Shown here: one piece after another, positions 15,024 to 15,519 of the stretch
Numbering within the stretch: position 1 is the first letter of the stretch
Layout of the letters: the number at the start of each line of letters is the position of its first letter
Assembly: GCA_032128395.1 (NCBI GenBank)
Contig: JAQBGV010000077.1
Location: 1-15,519 of the forward strand
DNA from: JAQBGV01 sp032128395
Lineage (GTDB): Bacteria; Planctomycetota; UBA8108; UBA1146
DNA length: 15,519 nucleotides
Reading direction: 5' to 3'
The notes under the pieces: model-generated
Database searches by the model: none
Told to the model about the DNA's origin: nothing
The model's input: the letters and a program-made list of their open reading frames with translations, nothing else
Program-made: the position numbers and the translations under genes

Positions 15024-15443
15024 TCAGTCGAGGAGGTCGTTCCCGGCGTTGCGTCGCCGGGCCGGATTCAGGTCGATCGGGTTGAAGAACTGAAAGCCTG
15101 TCTCGAAGACATCCTCCTTGACCAGGCGACAGCGCAAGCAGCGCGCGAGGACGAGAGGCGCCTCGAGCCAATCGATGTCGAATTCGAGCCGGTAGATGTC
15201 GCCTACCATCACCGGCACCGGAAAAAGCGCGCGGCACCCCCCCCCGGAGAGGTCACCGGTCAACCCTTGGATCTTGAGCTCGCGCACCTGACTGGAGTTT
15301 CCCGGTCGAAGGATGACCTTCGTCCGCACCGCCACTCGATCGTGCAATCGCTGCCGGGCGACCTGTTCGACGTTCTGCCCCTCGATCTCCTCGAGAAGCT
15401 CCAGGTCCTTGCCATCCGACCCGCGGCTTCGCTCTTCCGACAT
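15024..15443 (-). CDS. PilZ domain protein (c-di-GMP receptor)
   Basis: 139 residues. Both halves of the c-di-GMP motif are intact: RxxxR in QRLHDR (Arg32, Arg36) and DxSxxG in DLSGGG (Asp64, Ser66, Gly69). Beta-strands VRTKVILR, DIYRLEFDIDW and ETGFQFFNP complete the small barrel at about 30-122. The first 28 residues are acidic and helical. GGAG precedes ATG 15443. It is the first gene of an operon with GAF-HlyD and M50-HlyD genes (10 bp and 15 bp gaps). This suggests that c-di-GMP, the signal of surface attachment, controls the membrane complex. The three glycine codons of the motif form an uninterrupted run of nine G bases. Confidence 0.92.
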   Translation of the reverse strand: MSEERSRGSDGKDLELLEEIEGQNVEQVARQRLHDRVAVRTKVILRPGNSSQVRELKIQGLTGDLSGGGCRALFPVPVMVGDIYRLEFDIDWLEAPLVLARCLRCRLVKEDVFETGFQFFNPIDLNPARRRNAGNDLLD

Positions 15444-15466
15444 CCTCGTCTCCGCTCTGCTGATTT

Positions 15467-15487
15467 GGGGGCTGGCTCCCAGCCCCC
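15467..15487. other. Perfect 9-bp stem hairpin upstream of the PilZ operon
   Basis: GGGGGCTGG-CTC-CCAGCCCCC is a perfect inverted repeat with a three-base loop, 24 bp upstream of the PilZ start. It could end transcription from the gene beyond the right edge or lie in the leader of the PilZ operon. No T-run follows on the minus strand. Confidence 0.7.
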
Positions 15488-15490
15488 CTC

Positions 15491-15515
15491 GCGTTCGCGG
15501 CGAAGCCGCGAACGC
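15491..15515. other. Perfect 11-bp stem hairpin at the right edge
   Basis: GCGTTCGCGGC-GAA-GCCGCGAACGC is a perfect inverted repeat with a three-base loop, separated by three bases from the previous hairpin. The pair resembles a tandem intergenic terminator or REP-like element between the PilZ operon and the gene beyond the window. Confidence 0.7.
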
Positions 15516-15519
15516 TCAC

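Noticed and set aside
15253..15519. Open frame at the right edge on the minus strand
   Set aside because: It crosses both hairpins and then overlaps the PilZ gene in another frame, with no domain signal.

Overview
The window is GC-rich, gene-dense bacterial chromosome. No rRNA, tRNA or CRISPR array was seen. The organism cannot be named from sequence alone. A Planctomycetota-like or similarly envelope-complex bacterium is the best guess, because of an M50 protease fused to a HlyD-type hairpin, a GAF-HlyD fusion, and an anti-sigma-like protein with a coiled coil and a small beta-rich domain. This is inference.

Layout, left to right. (1) 1-1950, minus: an ECF sigma factor followed by a membrane-anchored anti-sigma-like protein that runs off the left edge. 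(2) 2266-2616, plus, and 2632-3507, minus: two convergent membrane proteins of unknown function. (3) 3597-6560, minus: a four-gene operon (exported isochorismatase-fold hydrolase, thioredoxin, exported alpha/beta hydrolase, FMN-binding PNPOx-fold protein). It ends in a 42-codon remnant that looks like a formate/nitrite transporter with its middle deleted. (4) 6762-8366, plus: a divergent sigma-54 activator with a GAF domain and a four-cysteine cluster. The operon carries a good -24/-12 element on its own strand, and a 13-bp palindrome lies about 110 bp upstream of the predicted start, so activator, operator, promoter and operon form one regulatory module. (5) 8385-10094, minus: an NAD-type malic enzyme. 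(6) 10095-10957: a decayed non-coding island with an IS110-family transposase remnant, a 79-bp direct repeat and a long imperfect palindrome. (7) 10958-15443, minus: a three-gene operon of a PilZ protein, a GAF-GAF-TM-HlyD adaptor, and an M50 site-2-protease-like protein with an N-terminal PqqD-like domain and a C-terminal HlyD-like half. Two strong hairpins lie just upstream of it.

The two most interesting units are the sigma-54/Cys-GAF stress-type module, with exported hydrolases and the transporter remnant, and the PilZ/GAF-HlyD/M50-HlyD operon. The latter looks like an ABC-less envelope export or processing complex that could be gated by c-di-GMP.
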